Of a stretch of 64,000 nucleotides of DNA, positions 1 through 12,211 are shown in pieces. Every line of letters starts with the position of its first letter. The first letter of the stretch is position 1. The DNA is from Lunularia cruciata (taxonomy: Eukaryota; Streptophyta; Marchantiopsida; Lunulariales; Lunulariaceae). The position numbers were made by a program, and so were the translations under genes. A model generated the notes under the pieces. It did no database searches. It worked only from the letters and a program-made list of their open reading frames with translations, and was not told where the DNA came from. The stretch covers positions 12,926,744 through 12,990,743 of the forward strand of contig OX419759.1 of NCBI GenBank assembly GCA_948567375.1. Direction: 5' to 3'.

Positions 1-1111
1 TCTTTTTCTTCACCTATTCATTCATGCAGCGCTAACTTTGTGGTTCTTGCTCGTCAAATCAGGCAGTGGTAGTAGATATACATGTACTTTCAACTGTGCT
101 AACTCACGAGGGCTGGTTAAGTTGTTACATAAAAGCGCTTATAAGTGCTTTGCTTTCTAGAACTGTCCAGGGCACGCACTTCTTTACTCATCAGTCAAGC
201 AAACAGCCCCAATTTCCTTGTTCTTTCTTTTCCGAGCGTTGAAGATATGCACTTTTAACATTGCCAATTGGTAGGGGCTTATTGAGTACTTACGAAGTAG
301 AAATGCTTTCATTGATTCAATACTCCAGCCCTGTGTTATTCACATGTCCGTCTTCTGAGTGTGTTAGGATCATTCATCTTTTATCCTGCTACTTTCACAA
401 CGGCTGGTTAAGTTGTTATGAGCCTAGAAGGGAAACTGTTTCAGATCAGTTTCGAGTGTTTTAAGATATGCACTTCTTACTGAGTTGGTTTTACGCACTC
501 TTGGAAAATTACTGTTGGATTGATTGTCCTCCGGTGCTCCTTGTTCAATGCGTAAGGACGAGAGGAATGAACCTGTGAACCAATTGGCAACACACTTTTG
601 GAAATCAAACTTTCCATCACTAATTGGTTAAGAGAATGAATGAAGCATGCCTTAACCTCTTCCTTCTTTGATTCGTTCGTATCACGGGAGGGACTAGCGC
701 ACCATGTGAAGGCATATTCTTCGAGATCTTGTCTGTGATAACTAAAGACCTTCGTAGTAGTGGTTTTAGTTACTCTACTGGACCACATGCATTGGCTGTG
801 CTTAATTATCTCTTAATGAAAGGTGCTTGTTCAATGTTGCTTGCCGTAACGACCTTGACGCCTGTTTGAGGGGCGTAAGCCTGCTTTCGTGAGATGTATT
901 GATCCCATATTACTTCCAGTTAGATCATTTCACGTACCTAGTGGATGATAGATGTGGATTGGTGTGTCTCTATTTTCTCACAACATTCCGTCTGTTCAAC
1001 TGTAGGGCAGCTAGGGCGGCATGTGATAAAACAGACAAATATTCTCAAGTAATTTCTGCAAGAATTTATCTCTTTCTTTCATTTGTTTGGTCTGTTGAGG
1101 AACTGCTGATA

Positions 1112-1179
1112 ATTAATGGCTCACAATCTCCGGCGTTGCAGAGAGCATTCTGCAACGCCGGAGACTATGAGCCATTAAT
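1112..1179. repeat. Long near-perfect inverted repeat (hairpin)
   Basis: Positions 1112-1123 pair perfectly with 1168-1179, and 1127-1142 pair perfectly with 1149-1164. The two blocks are separated by a symmetric 3-base mismatch and close over a 6-base loop at 1143-1148. That is 28 paired bases in a 31-position stem, GC-rich in the upper half. It could be a MITE remnant, a small-RNA precursor or a structured RNA. The sequence alone does not decide, and no protein family is evident in the ORF that spans it (899-1204). Confidence 0.8.
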
Positions 1180-2904
1180 CCGCATGATTAATTTGACTCG
1201 CTAAACCTTAGGTTGAAGGCAGTTTGGAGACCCTAGGGATCGGGTACTCGCAATACTCAATGAACAGGCACATCATGCGTGCCTTGTTGACAGTTTCAAT
1301 CTATTGCAATTTGTCCATTACAATTGGACTCTTTCTCCCATTACAATTTCCAAGCTAAATACTGACTGGACGCATTTATCGGGTTCAGTCACGGAAGAGT
1401 CCTCCGCTCGAGAATATGCACACGACTTCCACTCCTCCTGTCCATCGGACGGGAACCACAACCTAAAGAAAGCCCAAGTACGAGGGCCGCCCGGCTATCC
1501 ACGCTTCCAAACTGCTTTCCTTTGTTGTCCTTTCCATGTTTCGAGCAGTTGCATATGCAGACAGGAAGTTTTTTAGTCCAAATATCCGTGTAATTGCTAC
1601 TTGTTTGCTCCAAAATGTTGGTTTTAAATTTCCCCTCCTCGGTTCTCTATTTGTGGACTGCATGACCCACACATCATTCCCTTCCCATCGGACGTCAATT
1701 AGTGCAGGTCAATCAAGAGCACCGATTAGACATGGAGATCTCACATCATAATTCAGGATAATGTGACAGCGATGTGTCTTTTCTTCTCTTCACCAGATAA
1801 TATCAGGCCGGTTTGGCCTTCAACCGTCTTGCAGACATAGTTTCCTAAGTCTCTAGCCATGCCATCCTGATCGAGAAAATACTACAGCTAAAACTTTTGA
1901 CATCGTGAGGTTCTCTTAGCTTACTTGACGTTCTTTCGGTAGCTCATGCATAAATGAAGAATTATTGAACTCCCATTTTGCATATTGAAAGACAGAGGAG
2001 TGTGTGCTTGCTAACGCCTTCTTTTTGTATTAATTCTTTTTCTCTGTTTTCTTTTTAAAATTTAGACAGACCAAACTTCTTATTATCAGGATTTCGAACG
2101 CCTTGTATTTGTGGGTGTGTCGAGTCAATATAAAACCTCAAGTCACACAACTTCTTCCTTTCCCGAATTTGTCGTACTGCCAGATAGGTGGTTCTTCTAA
2201 CCAGGCCCACGGCGAGGGAACGTCTTGACTGTCATCTGCCCTCATGGTTTGCTACAGATAGCCATTTGCCGTCAAGTTAATTTTTCATGCTATCTTAGAT
2301 TCTGTACATACCGAGACACATTATCAATCCAAACAAACGTTTACCGAGGTTTCCAAGTTTGGAGGATGTTGCCTACATCCTTCTTAAAAAGCCGGGCCAA
2401 GTTGAGAAGTACAATACTTTTCTGTAACACGGGTGGAGGGAGCCACCGAGCATCTTCATCCTCTTTATGGTCTGGACCTTGAAACCGAAAGTTCTATATT
2501 CTGCTACACATCGTTCTTCTAAGATCCAAATTTGAGGAATATATGAATTCCTGGGGATAAGAGAAGATTGTTGGCAGAAAGTAGTAGAGGACAAGAGGGT
2601 TGTGCACATAACATTTGTTTTAATTTGACCCTGTTATGAACTCCTGCCGAGCCGAGTGCCACTCCCAAAACTAAAGGCATCTTCCAACTTTTTGAGATTA
2701 ATAACTAAAGGTGCGTATATATTTTTCACCCTGTTGTTCTACGTATGTCAATAGACAGCCATTTACACCTATTCCGGGCACTTTCTCTCTCATTTGACCT
2801 GACATTTGTCATGGTGACTGCCATAGGTCATCCATCTATCAAGGTTTGCTCCTGCTGTAACCTCCGCGGGCTAACTTAAAATTGAGACTGCCCTCAGGTT
2901 TTTT

Positions 2905-2953
2905 GGCGTCTTCCCATCGTTCTTGTTATCCTACGCGGTCGCCTTTTTCCTCA
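2905..2953 (+). mobile_element. LINE 3'-end tag, copy A
   Basis: This copy carries GTCTTCCCATC at 2908 followed by CCTACGCGGTCGCC ending at 2943 and a T-rich tail. The same order is found at 11645, 23250 and 60236 on the plus strand and, inverted, at 12622 and 60404. The 60404 copy directly follows a non-LTR reverse transcriptase relic, so I read all six as 3' ends of one LINE family. I found no clear target-site duplication around this copy. Confidence 0.6.
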
Positions 2954-2994
2954 CGTTTACCTCTCAATTAATACCTGGCAGAAAGGAGAAGAGA

Positions 2995-3008
2995 GGGGGG
3001 GGGGGGGG
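2995..3008 (+). repeat. Poly-G run (14 G)
   Basis: An uninterrupted run of 14 G follows a GA-rich stretch (gaaaggagaagaga). It is a mononucleotide repeat and may be length-variable or assembly-sensitive. Confidence 0.9.
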
Positions 3009-3762
3009 AGAACTCTCTCTCCAAAGAGGAAGATATATGTTCAGCTTTACGCAAATGAGCATGATTACTGGATGGTTGAGCATGTTCTGCAACTGAACAG
3101 GCTTGTGACAGGATTCGGCGTTATCAAGGCGGGACAAAGAAAAGAGGGAAGTACATGAAACAATTTTAAACCGCATGGGATACGATGGATATCTCTAGTC
3201 TTTGTGACGAAGTAGTAGACAGATGGTAGGTACGGCACGTTGCTTTGCCTTCCCGTCGGAATGAAGTAAAGTGAGAGGAGGGGAAGGGCCGACTGGGTGG
3301 TTGGAACTTCAACTCTTGTACATGAAGTTGTAGATGATCAGCTTCTGTCTGCCTCCCATCTACTACTTGCAGATGTTCCTCTTCTCTTTTCATCTGTAGT
3401 ACAGTAGGGTGGTTCCGTAGACTGTCATGTGCAAGCATTGCAGTTACGCAGGAACAGGTTGGTTAATGAGAAGGGCTTCAAAGGGGTAAAACTCAAAAAT
3501 TTCATTCGGAATTGCTCTCGTTTCCACCAGAAAGCGCATGATCTGCGGGACTGCCATGCCAAGTGGCAAAACCATACCTTGAGGAAGTGTTTCCAAGTAA
3601 GAGCCAAAAGTGACATCCGTGTAGGGCTGGTCCGTCCGGAGCAAGAGAGAATGGAGTATCACCCAGAATCACCATCCACACAAACAGTGGTATCGAAACG
3701 ATACAACGAACATGTGGGACCACGATGATGCTGGGTGCGGCTCTCAGTCATGCTCCCCAAAC

Positions 3763-3782
3763 GGGCGGGCGGGCGGGCGGGC
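3763..3782 (+). repeat. GGGC tandem repeat, G-quadruplex-capable
   Basis: Five GGGC units give five G-triplets separated by single C residues, the classical pattern for a short-loop G-quadruplex. The function is unknown and no gene is recognised around it. Confidence 0.8.
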
Positions 3783-4175
3783 CTTTTGTCTCGATATGGA
3801 GTGAGAGATGGATTCATCACGTTCTGGCTAGCTGGAAGCCTGTAAGGCTGGTTGTGGCTGGAACTCTCTCTGATCGAATGGATTGGGAACCAGCTGGAGC
3901 GGAATGTGAGCTCGGTTTCTAAGTTTGGATAAAGTCCGGACTTGAGTCAAGTTGGAGCACCATTACCGAATTCCACCCTCGTTTATTATGATCATGTAAA
4001 CCAAGCGGTGGATATTGAGGAGTGCAAATGAGTTTGTGGCACAAAAGGTCTCACCACTACTTTATCAGCATGCTTCAACATTTCATCGTGTTGATTGCTC
4101 TAGTTCAACTCGTATCCAAACCACTTTCATGATGAGGAGAAGAGGGAGAGGAGAGGGAGACCATGCCCACTGACT

Positions 4176-4199
4176 AAACCACGAGATATATCGTGGTTT
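4176..4199. repeat. Small palindrome
   Basis: The 9-bp arms aaaccacga (4176-4184) and tcgtggttt (4191-4199) close over the 6 bases gatata. It lies about 430 bp beyond the stop codon of the GH79 gene on its downstream side. The role is unknown. Confidence 0.7.
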
Positions 4200-4632
4200 C
4201 GTCATGCATCCTAAATATGTCTGAACTTACCGACTATGGGAGGCAGCACACGAGGAAAAAAGTTCTCATCAAGCATCGGTCGACAATAGTAGCTCAATTT
4301 GATCACATGCGGACTTTCAATATTCTCATGCTACTTGGTACTTGGGACAACTGAAACCAGTTGCACAGGTAGTGCTTGGTCTATGCTGGGCGACTAGTTT
4401 CTACCCATTGATCCCAATTCACTCACTACCTGATTCTCCATGATGATATCACTGACTTCGGATGTGTTCACTCGTCTTGATTTGAACTCCGATCCTGGTA
4501 CTACTCAGGAACTGACTATGCTCCAAATACAGTTCGCTTACAGCATGAGTGACCAGCCGCCGTCATGCGATGGGCTAAACTGTCCTCTGGCCAGAATTGG
4601 CTAGCAGTTATAAGTTGCAAGAAGTCTGCGAA

Positions 4633-7600
4633 TCAGACGAGGGCACAGGCAGGGATCGAGGCATCTGGTAATACCACATATGCATACGTGAGAGCCTCTA
4701 GCGAGACTGGATTTGAAGAATCCCTCGTCCTCGGCAATAATTTGGGAATTTTTCCAGAAGGAGTCAGAAGCAAGGGTTCTCCGTTGAGGAGGATGACTTG
4801 GCTAGTGACCGTGCCATTTGCAGGGCTTATGTGATATTCAAGGCGCTTGCTGCCTGATACGACTCTGTCTTGCGTTTGAGACGTCTCATTTGGGTTCAAC
4901 TCTGAATTAGTTGAAGAACTGATCACACTCAAGTCCAGGTTGTAGATCGTGGTGTTGCTGTAGTTGAGCAGCAGAAGCGTCAAACCGCCCTGAGATCGTG
5001 AGACAATTATGAAGTGCCGCAAACAAAGTGAAAGCACAGGGGTTACGTTCTATTTAGAAAATACACTACTGCAGTAAATATTTTAGCACCTAAATGCAGA
5101 TCTGCTGTCTCAACCCTTCGCTGATACGCAAATCAAGTTAACAGTACTCACTAAAGTCTGCTCCCGGTACTGACTGATGTCCCGGGGACTAAATTCCAAC
5201 GCTTCATCGCGTTGATCTGAATGATCCTTAACATTAAGTCATTATGATGCAAATTGGCAAAGATTGTCAATTCTTTGCCAATTTGCACCATATACAAACA
5301 ATATCGGAGATTCAGCAGTAAGCCTTCTCTCCATGTCAACTGCTTTCATGGTCAGGTATTCTGCAAGTAAAGGTGACGAAAAAGTACCCACTGGCATGGA
5401 TAGAATTGGAGGTTTGAACACGCTAGAAACGGGAAAGCTCAAGTACCTCTTTGTCTCGATGGCAATGTGCAAAGGCACGGACATCATTCGTTCCATTTAT
5501 GTCTTCAACTGAAAAAACACGTTTTCCCATCAACCGCCGCCACAGCAAAGCTCTGAATCAACATCATCCGGATGTCACATATTAACCATGGCAGTTCCTA
5601 ATTCTCACATGTGCAAGTAACGTCTAATACTTTGATCTTCCATAGAAGATACAGAAAGTGACCTCGTGAAGACATTTTCAAGTGGGTACTCAAGTTTGAC
5701 TAAAATGAATTATATACACGAGGCAGATGAAATTCTTGGATAGATATCAAGATAGAAGTGTTGAAAAATGCAAGAAAAGTGTTCAAAGCGTTCAAAGCGT
5801 TCAAGAGAAATGCAAGCAGCCTACCCCGTGGTGAGGTCAAAACTCTTCACGTCTAGGGCCAGGTTGTGGTCATCTTGAGCTCTATAGAGCAGAATTTGCG
5901 AGATAGGAAAAACAAAAATCTTGCCGTCTCCTTCTAGTTTAGCAGTTTCCTTGCATCCGCTCCTGGTATTTGCAGTTTAAAGCTAATTTGTCTGTGATGT
6001 TACAGCCGTGCATTTATTGGATTCATTTTTGTTGTCTGAGATGTTTCCTCGCATAAAGGCGGACCATCTAGTATCAGGTGGTCAGGACTCTTCTACTGGA
6101 ACATTAGTGTCTAGCATAAAAATCTCAGTATTGGTACGTAAGCACAGAGTCAGTTCACACACCCATAGAAATCAGGATTTGGGACGAGGGTTGTGTCAAG
6201 GAGGCCATAATGACCTCCTATGAAACTCTGCCTGCAAAATGCTTGATTGCTGTATTTTGATGCCATTCCCAAGTGATTCAAATACCTGCACAGATCAAAC
6301 TCATCTACGAACAGGGTTACAAAGCAATTTATGACTAGGGCTGAAAAGATTCAAAGCTCGACGTGACCTGAAAAGCTCTTGGCGGGCTCATGGCTTAAGT
6401 TTAAAACTTGAGTAGAACACTGCATCTTGAAAGTTCTAAACCTTATGGTAGACATTCTTATAAATGCATAGTGCTTGCTTGTGCTTGCTTGTGCGTGCTG
6501 ATGCCTGAACGTCTGCGTCAAACGTGTGCATGCGTTAGCAGGCTATTCGATGCAGATTCAGAACATACTTTGGCTTGAATGAAAACAGACGCTCTTTAGA
6601 CAGAAAGCTTTTATGGTGCCAAACGATCCTCATTTTGCGCTGTAGACAAAGTCTGCTCTGGTAGACGGTTGAGTGTGAAGTCAAATCTCGAGGCATGTCA
6701 GCATTTATGACATTATTCACATCGCCAGTTTGACTACCACGTCATTTCTTCAGCAGTCACCAACAGTTGCCAGAGGTGAACAACTTCGTGATCCTTAAGC
6801 CTTGCCGTGACTGAGACGCTGACGGGTAAGGATCAGTTTTAAGTTTTTGGAAAGCTATGGGGGTCAATTCCGAGCAAACATACAGTACCTTCATTAAGCT
6901 CTTACCATCTCTCCGCACAAACTGAAGTTATTGCTCCTTGCAGTCGAACAATTTCCTCGACGTCTTAACCAAGCGTGGACTATCTTCCTCACTGAAAGCT
7001 AGACTTGCAATTTTGAAGCCAGATCAACACTGTGCTTGAGAGTGGATCTAAATGAGATCTAGAATCTAGTGTTGGAAGCACCACTTACCAGAAGGCCATG
7101 ATAAAAGCATCGGTGACTCCATGGTGCCCACTATTGTAGGCTCCACCAGCCTCGCCTACCCATGCAACTGTTCCCGGATGGGCCTTCAAAACGCCTTGTA
7201 AAGACTTATATTTGGCAGCCTCGCTATCGGAAACTTCATGACTCAATATTCTGTTTATAAGCACATTTGCTTCCGTAACACCTGCCACATTGGGTTCAAT
7301 CCGGAGAATCTGTCACAGGATGTGTAACGTGTTTCACATATTCCAGGCCTTGTAGAATGGTTATGAACAAAGCTTAGGGCATGTAGTTACTCTAACAGGC
7401 TTACAGAAGGATCGCCCCTAAACACTCCAAAACAACGACTATGTTAACGCACGATGAACCCGCATAACAGAGCATCATAAATACAGCTTCAACTCCTTAA
7501 CACTTTGCAGCTGCCTGTTTAGCTAATTCAGAAGATCGAAGCTCATCTGGTACGAAGTTGGAAAATCAGACGGAAATCTTCTTTCTGATAGAACGTTCTG

Positions 7601-10600
7601 GAATGTTGTTCATATTTTAGATTAGCATCTAGGATGACATATCCTCGGTAATGATGATTCAATGGGTCTAAGAGAGCGTATACATATGTTTACAAGCATC
7701 AGTTGCAAGCATCAGATACGAGAGCCTAACCTGCACCCAAATCGTAGATATGTCTCGTTATTACATCTACAACGGTTGATCCTGAAGCTTGCAAGAAGCG
7801 TGGAATGTCCGTGTTCCCGACATCGTAGAACGAATCTGGTGCAACGACTAGTGGCTTTCTGGAGTCTTCTCGATAGACGTCGTCCACGATGTTCCGAAGC
7901 TTCTTAATATCCGCTGCATACATGTCCGCAGATACCGTTTTTCCAATGCCGTTTCCCAACAGCTCATTGCCTATGCAGTCAACCACATCTCATTACACTA
8001 CAGTCAGGAAACAAAACCATCATGGTTCGCTTTTTGAGACCTACAGGCCCTAATTTCCTTAAACGTTCTCATGAGCAAATCGTGTCAATTTGAAGACCAG
8101 CTAGCACGGTTTTTGCTTATTTTAAACCCTGTGGAGAGTTCCAAACAAGAACATATGTGGCATTCATCTCTTCGACGGCTGGAACCACCATCAGCTACTA
8201 AGGTAGGATAACTGGAGAAAGTAGCTAGTTTGCGTCCTCAGCTCAAAGACTTAAGGGTCTTCCAATGCCACCTACAAGGATGTTTATCAGGTGTTAGCTG
8301 TATTTTAAGGGGTGTGGAAAAGAGTTGTAAGTGAGAGGCGGAGTTGTCAAAATGTACAACTCCAGCTGACAACCGGTGCAAAGCGTTACTACAGACGTGT
8401 TTAATTAAGAGAAAGACCATGAAGTGTTCAGCTTTTGAATGGAAGAGAAAAGCTCGAATAAGGCAGGATGGTTTACTTGGCGCGTCTCGTAAAGCTAGGG
8501 GAAGAACTCATTCATTCAAATTGGACAGAACAGCCAGATCAGGAGAAACAAATACGTAAGTGAAAGGGATGTACAGCGTTATTTTCTCACCCAACTCCCA
8601 AGATGTGACAGGATATCCTTGATCTCGAGTGTAACGGATGAAGCTTGCCGTGTTTCTTGAATCCCAGGGTTCAACGACTTTGTATTCCAGAGATTTAGAT
8701 CGACCGTATAGAGCATTCAGACCAAATGCCACTGATGCCCTGCACGAAGTACACCATAAGCAAGCTGCTACCTCGAGCTATGTAACCTTCATAGACGACA
8801 GAGCTTGTACGCCGCCACTATATACGAGCTAACAGACAAGAGTTCTATCTGTTAGAAATTACTGTAACGAGTAACGTCTCCGACTTGAGCAATTCTTGGG
8901 CAATTGGAGCTTTACAAAAGAGCTTGAGTATGCCAGCAAGAAGGCTACCGAACATATTGCAGTTAAAATTGTTAAAGTAAATTGCTGGTGTGATTCAATT
9001 CAGAAGAGGTGAGGATGCATGTACAATATCAGCATGGAAATAGATGTTCGTACCCTGTCTTTACGAAGAATCCATTAAGAGCATCCCATCGTTTCATAGA
9101 TAGACAACCACCAGTATAAGAGAACAAAGCTGATGTATTAAACATGAAAGGAAGGCACGGTTCACTTGCGATGGACTCGCCAATCTCGTAGACAACCAAA
9201 TCCTGAAGTGTTCCTCCGACCCTCACAGTGAAAGGCGCTAGTTCTGCATACGCCATAAATATATCTTTATGAGCATCTTCAGAGCATCAGTGATGTTTGC
9301 TTTTCAAGTGCAGGGCAAAGAAACGGAAATTGACATGTTCAGTACAAGTGGAGCAGTGTGTATAAACGATTCTCTGAGTTCGTCAATCTAAGCAGCATTT
9401 CCTTTCAGATATATCTTTTGATTTGGCGACAGTCAGTCATGGTAAATATCACCGGTCTTGAACAGATGGTAAGGTAACGTGGAGGGTTGCAATCACCGAA
9501 TTGTAATTTCGACCTGATGATGTTTTGTCTCTATTTCGTCACTATTTTCCATTCTCTTTGTCTGAGGCTATTAACCCCCGATTGTAGCTGATGATGATGA
9601 AACATTCTACTGCATACAGATTTATTTTGCAAAGTTTAATAGCAGAGGTCCTCTGAGTACTTTTACTGACAATCATTGTGGTCCATGGAGTTGACTCCAA
9701 TGTCACGAACTACCAACACCGAGGTAGTGTTCGTATAAATTTACCCATACTGTGTCCTACTTGGACAGAATTTCACACTGTGAAGCATTAGAGAGTTCAA
9801 TTGGCTGTATTTTGGGGCAAAGCCACCAGGCTCTATTGGTACCTGCGACCAGTCTGCCACATGTGTACGAAAACTAGTTACCGATTACCGGCTAACATCA
9901 TCAAAGTCTAACGCTTCGCCATTATTTTTGGACGAAATCCGGTTTTCGAGTGCTGGAGAAGCAAAGCTCTCGACCAACGGCCCCCCAAGCAGCGTCAAAG
10001 AATTCCGCAAGAATCCAAGGAGCAATCTTCATATAGCAAGCACGGGCACAGAGCGCGATTTCATAAAATGCAATACAAGAGAAAATAGAAAATAGACAAC
10101 TAGGCATAATGGGCTGGAGAGTGTTAGACCTGTGAAAGCTTGTTCCAAAAGCGGGTTACTGAGATCCTGCAGAAGAGAGAATATCCACTATCAGACAATC
10201 ACAAGCAGGTCCAGAACTGACCACGCGAATTGTGTATAACAATATTTGCCAAGTCAAACATTCACGGTATTGGTGGAGGTTGAGATCTCTGAATTCTGGC
10301 AGCTTCTAACAAAATATTACCTACCATTGCGCTCCAGGACCATTTCGTATGTTTAACTTTCTAAATTCAGTATGCGATGTACCTCAGAAGATCACAATTT
10401 TGTGTACTATCTAAATCGATAGAGCAGAAGTCGATCATGATTTCATCTGCATGTGATTTGCAGAGAATTACTTCCTATCTTACAGTAAATGCTCTAGGCA
10501 ACCGGAAGCGGAAGAGCATTAGAGGCCGGTAGTACGAACGAGTATTTACCAGATTATCTAATCCAGCATGGCGCCACGGGCATGAACCATAGTTGCATTT

Positions 10601-10879
10601 CGTTGACGGCCACCAATCAAGAGTTGCACAGAGAAAATTGTCATCAATAGTTCCTACAATTCTGCTGGTATTCACGCGCAGGTGCATTGCCACCGACGTC
10701 ACATTCCCTTGGTATGTCCAATTTGCCCCAGCCACGGATGATAGGAGCATCCAAAAGAGGAATGCTTGAGGCAATGATGGACATATCCGGTTGAGAACGA
10801 GTTTGTTCATCCTCTCGCTTGCCTCGGCATGCAGTCTTGACTGAATGTTAAATATCGATTCCATTATACTCAGTGCCAT
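4633..10879 (-). CDS. Heparanase-like endo-beta-glucuronidase, GH79 family (8 exons)
   Basis: Exons on the minus strand: 10550-10879 (end uncertain), 9054-9276, 8591-8739, 7731-7970, 7089-7281, 6163-6285, 5447-5552 and 4633-4989. All introns from the second on are GT-AG and keep frame. The product is about 576 aa against about 540 for Arabidopsis homologues. Exon 1 gives an N-terminal signal peptide (hydrophobic [14 protein letters not shown]) and the family block [20 protein letters not shown]. Exon 2 has the RVGGTLQD block. Exons 3-4 join at [11 protein letters not shown], holding the proton-donor Glu. Exon 5 has [12 protein letters not shown] with the nucleophile Glu. Exon 6 has the [13 protein letters not shown] block, exon 7 [13 protein letters not shown], and exon 8 the C-terminal beta domain ([12 protein letters not shown]). 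Plant members are secreted and trim glucuronic acid from arabinogalactan proteins in the wall. Met24 (10810) would give a more typical signal peptide than Met1. The first intron is odd: the obvious donor (gtaaat, 10549) and the acceptor before 9276 differ in phase. A weak donor 10 bp downstream (gttcgt) restores frame. Confidence 0.9.
5248..5287. repeat. Perfect 16-bp inverted repeat inside GH79 intron 7
   Basis: tgcaaattggcaaaga (5248-5263) is followed after 8 bases by its exact reverse complement (5272-5287). It lies in the intron between the last two GH79 exons, so the hairpin would sit in the pre-mRNA. It may be a small MITE footprint. Confidence 0.8.
5821..5930 (-). pseudogene. Possible duplicated GH79 terminal-exon relic in intron 6
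   Basis: On the same strand as the gene, the open frame reads through [19 protein letters not shown] and ends in TAG at 5823-5821. It resembles the start of the true last exon (TLLLLNYSN...YNLDLSV at 4910-4980) in the spacing of LL, N and L residues and shares short DNA words such as caacctgg. It lies upstream of exon 7, so it could not serve as a normal last exon. I read it as a decayed exon duplication or a paralogue fragment. Chance similarity is possible. Confidence 0.35.
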
Positions 10880-11589
10880 CTGTACAAATTGTTAGGGCTA
10901 CACAGACAAGGCTTTGCAGAAATTTCAGCACAAACGTTCAAATTCCATGATGGCGCGGAGAGCGCACGGCAATTCCGCACATGCTCTGAATCGACAATTG
11001 TACGTGAAAATATTTCACCTGTGCAAGACTTCCATAGAATTTTACAATCGCACGTTTATATATCTCTCTTCGATAGAAGCAGCAATGGAAATCTCTCCAC
11101 GCTACATACGCAGCAGGTGCTGCCCGTTGAGCTCCAAGCATGACTTCCGAACTTCGACTTGCACGTGTAAAGCTGCATGAGCCTTTCTGCTTCGAACCTC
11201 CCCAAGAGTTTTGTGATTTTACGCATGATTTGTCCGGAGTTGGGTTATTTCCAGCGATTTATGTCAACAGACACGCAAAAACTGCTTTCCTGGTGATATT
11301 TAGATTGTTCTCTCACCAATTGCTCCTTGTGCGGTACGAAACACTATCTTAACGATTCTGTAGGGGAATCAAAATCAAATCCAGTGTCGCTCGACCGCAG
11401 TACGTCATTCCGCATTCCCCGCGCCCCATTGGTAGTGGCAACAGGTAGGAGAAAACCAGCTACCGGCAAAATTCGCACCCTTTCTGCTTTCACTGTTCCT
11501 GGTTTTCCTACGTTCCGAGCCCAAAGTAAACTTGTCAGATGGCAGACGAAATGACGCAGTAACGAACCCGTCAGACGAACTGTAACCTG
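10880..11589. other. Upstream region of the GH79 gene
   Basis: This is presumed 5' UTR and promoter of the minus-strand GH79 gene. I see no convincing TATA box at a decisive distance, and the transcription start cannot be placed. Small ORFs here, and the 123-aa minus-strand frame at 11344-11715, carry no recognisable motif; that frame also runs through the LINE tag at 11618-11687. Confidence 0.4.
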
Positions 11590-11715
11590 CAAGGCTGCAA
11601 AGGAGACGTTTGACCACGTTTGACCAAGGCTGCGGCTCGATGGGGTCTTCCCATCCTTCCTTTTTCCTACGCGGTCGCCTCTTTCATCAAGGCTGCAAAG
11701 GAGACGTTTGACCAC
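11590..11715 (+). mobile_element. LINE 3'-end tag, copy B, with 28-bp target-site duplications
   Basis: An identical 28-bp sequence (starting caaggctgcaaagg) occurs at 11590-11617 and 11688-11715. Between the copies lie 70 bases (11618-11687) with GTCTTCCCATCC at 11645, CCTACGCGGTCGCC and a T-rich end. A short insert bounded by long perfect direct repeats is the footprint of target-primed reverse transcription by a LINE machinery. The insert shares its core with the copies at 2905, 23231 and 60360-60450. Alternatively it is a 98-bp partial tandem duplication, but the shared core with the copy at 23231, which has its own duplication, argues for insertion. Confidence 0.75.
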
Positions 11716-12167
11716 CGATACCCTACTCTTCGAAAGGACATGTATACCCTATACATTGGGGTTTCCAAAAATAGTTTTGAAGGATGTCCACGGGATAAAT
11801 AACCAAGTTCGTAAGGAGAGGAGTTGCTAATAAATGAATGTCTCTTTACTGTTCATTTATAAAAGTCAGGCACTATATTATATTATATGTTTATGATTAT
11901 AATTTTGACATAAATGATTGTAAGATTCTATTAACAAAATGATACGTGTATTGAGAGGGTTGTCACATTTTTGGTGAGTGATTTATAGAAGGTGATTTAT
12001 GAAAAAATTTGGCGGATCCAAGATGACATCTCTCAAGTATTCGAGTTCAAATTCACCATTTGCGAGCAAATGTTTTTGTTGGTAAACCAAATCGATGGGT
12101 TTTATAATTTTGCATTGGTGTGGTAATTCGTTTCCATAGATTAGTGCAACAAGGAAGATAATGCTAG

Positions 12168-12196
12168 TTATTGGTTGCCTGGAAGGCAACCAATAA
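12168..12196. repeat. Perfect 13-bp inverted repeat
   Basis: ttattggttgcct (12168-12180) and its exact reverse complement (12184-12196) flank the 3 bases gga. It stands at the border between ordinary-composition DNA and the AT-rich repeat island, just before a 53-bp tandem repeat. Confidence 0.8.
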
Positions 12197-12211
12197 ATTA
12201 ATTAAGAGGTA

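Larger units (their letters stand above)
1..4632. other. Intergenic region left of the GH79 gene
   Basis: No reading frame here shows a recognisable domain or a convincing exon series. The short ORFs (for example 899-1204 and 3429-3728 on the plus strand) have no family motif. The stretch holds a long hairpin (1112-1179), a LINE 3'-end tag (2905-2953), a 14-G run, a GGGC repeat, a small palindrome and an old imperfect duplication. In that duplication the motif ggctggttaagttgtta occurs near 112 and again near 402, and gatatgcactt occurs near 244 and 465. The last part, just below 4633, is expected to contain the 3' UTR of the GH79 gene, which reads leftward; I see no unambiguous polyadenylation signal. 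Confidence 0.5.

Noticed and set aside
899-1204. 101-aa plus-strand ORF
   Set aside because: It spans the 1112-1179 hairpin, so its C-terminal part is the translated stem. No family motif or splice context was seen.
4565-4834. Plus-strand 89-aa ORF
   Set aside because: Antisense shadow of the last GH79 exon.
11344-11715. 123-aa minus-strand ORF upstream of GH79
   Set aside because: It crosses the 70-bp LINE tag and both target duplications, and no motif is present.
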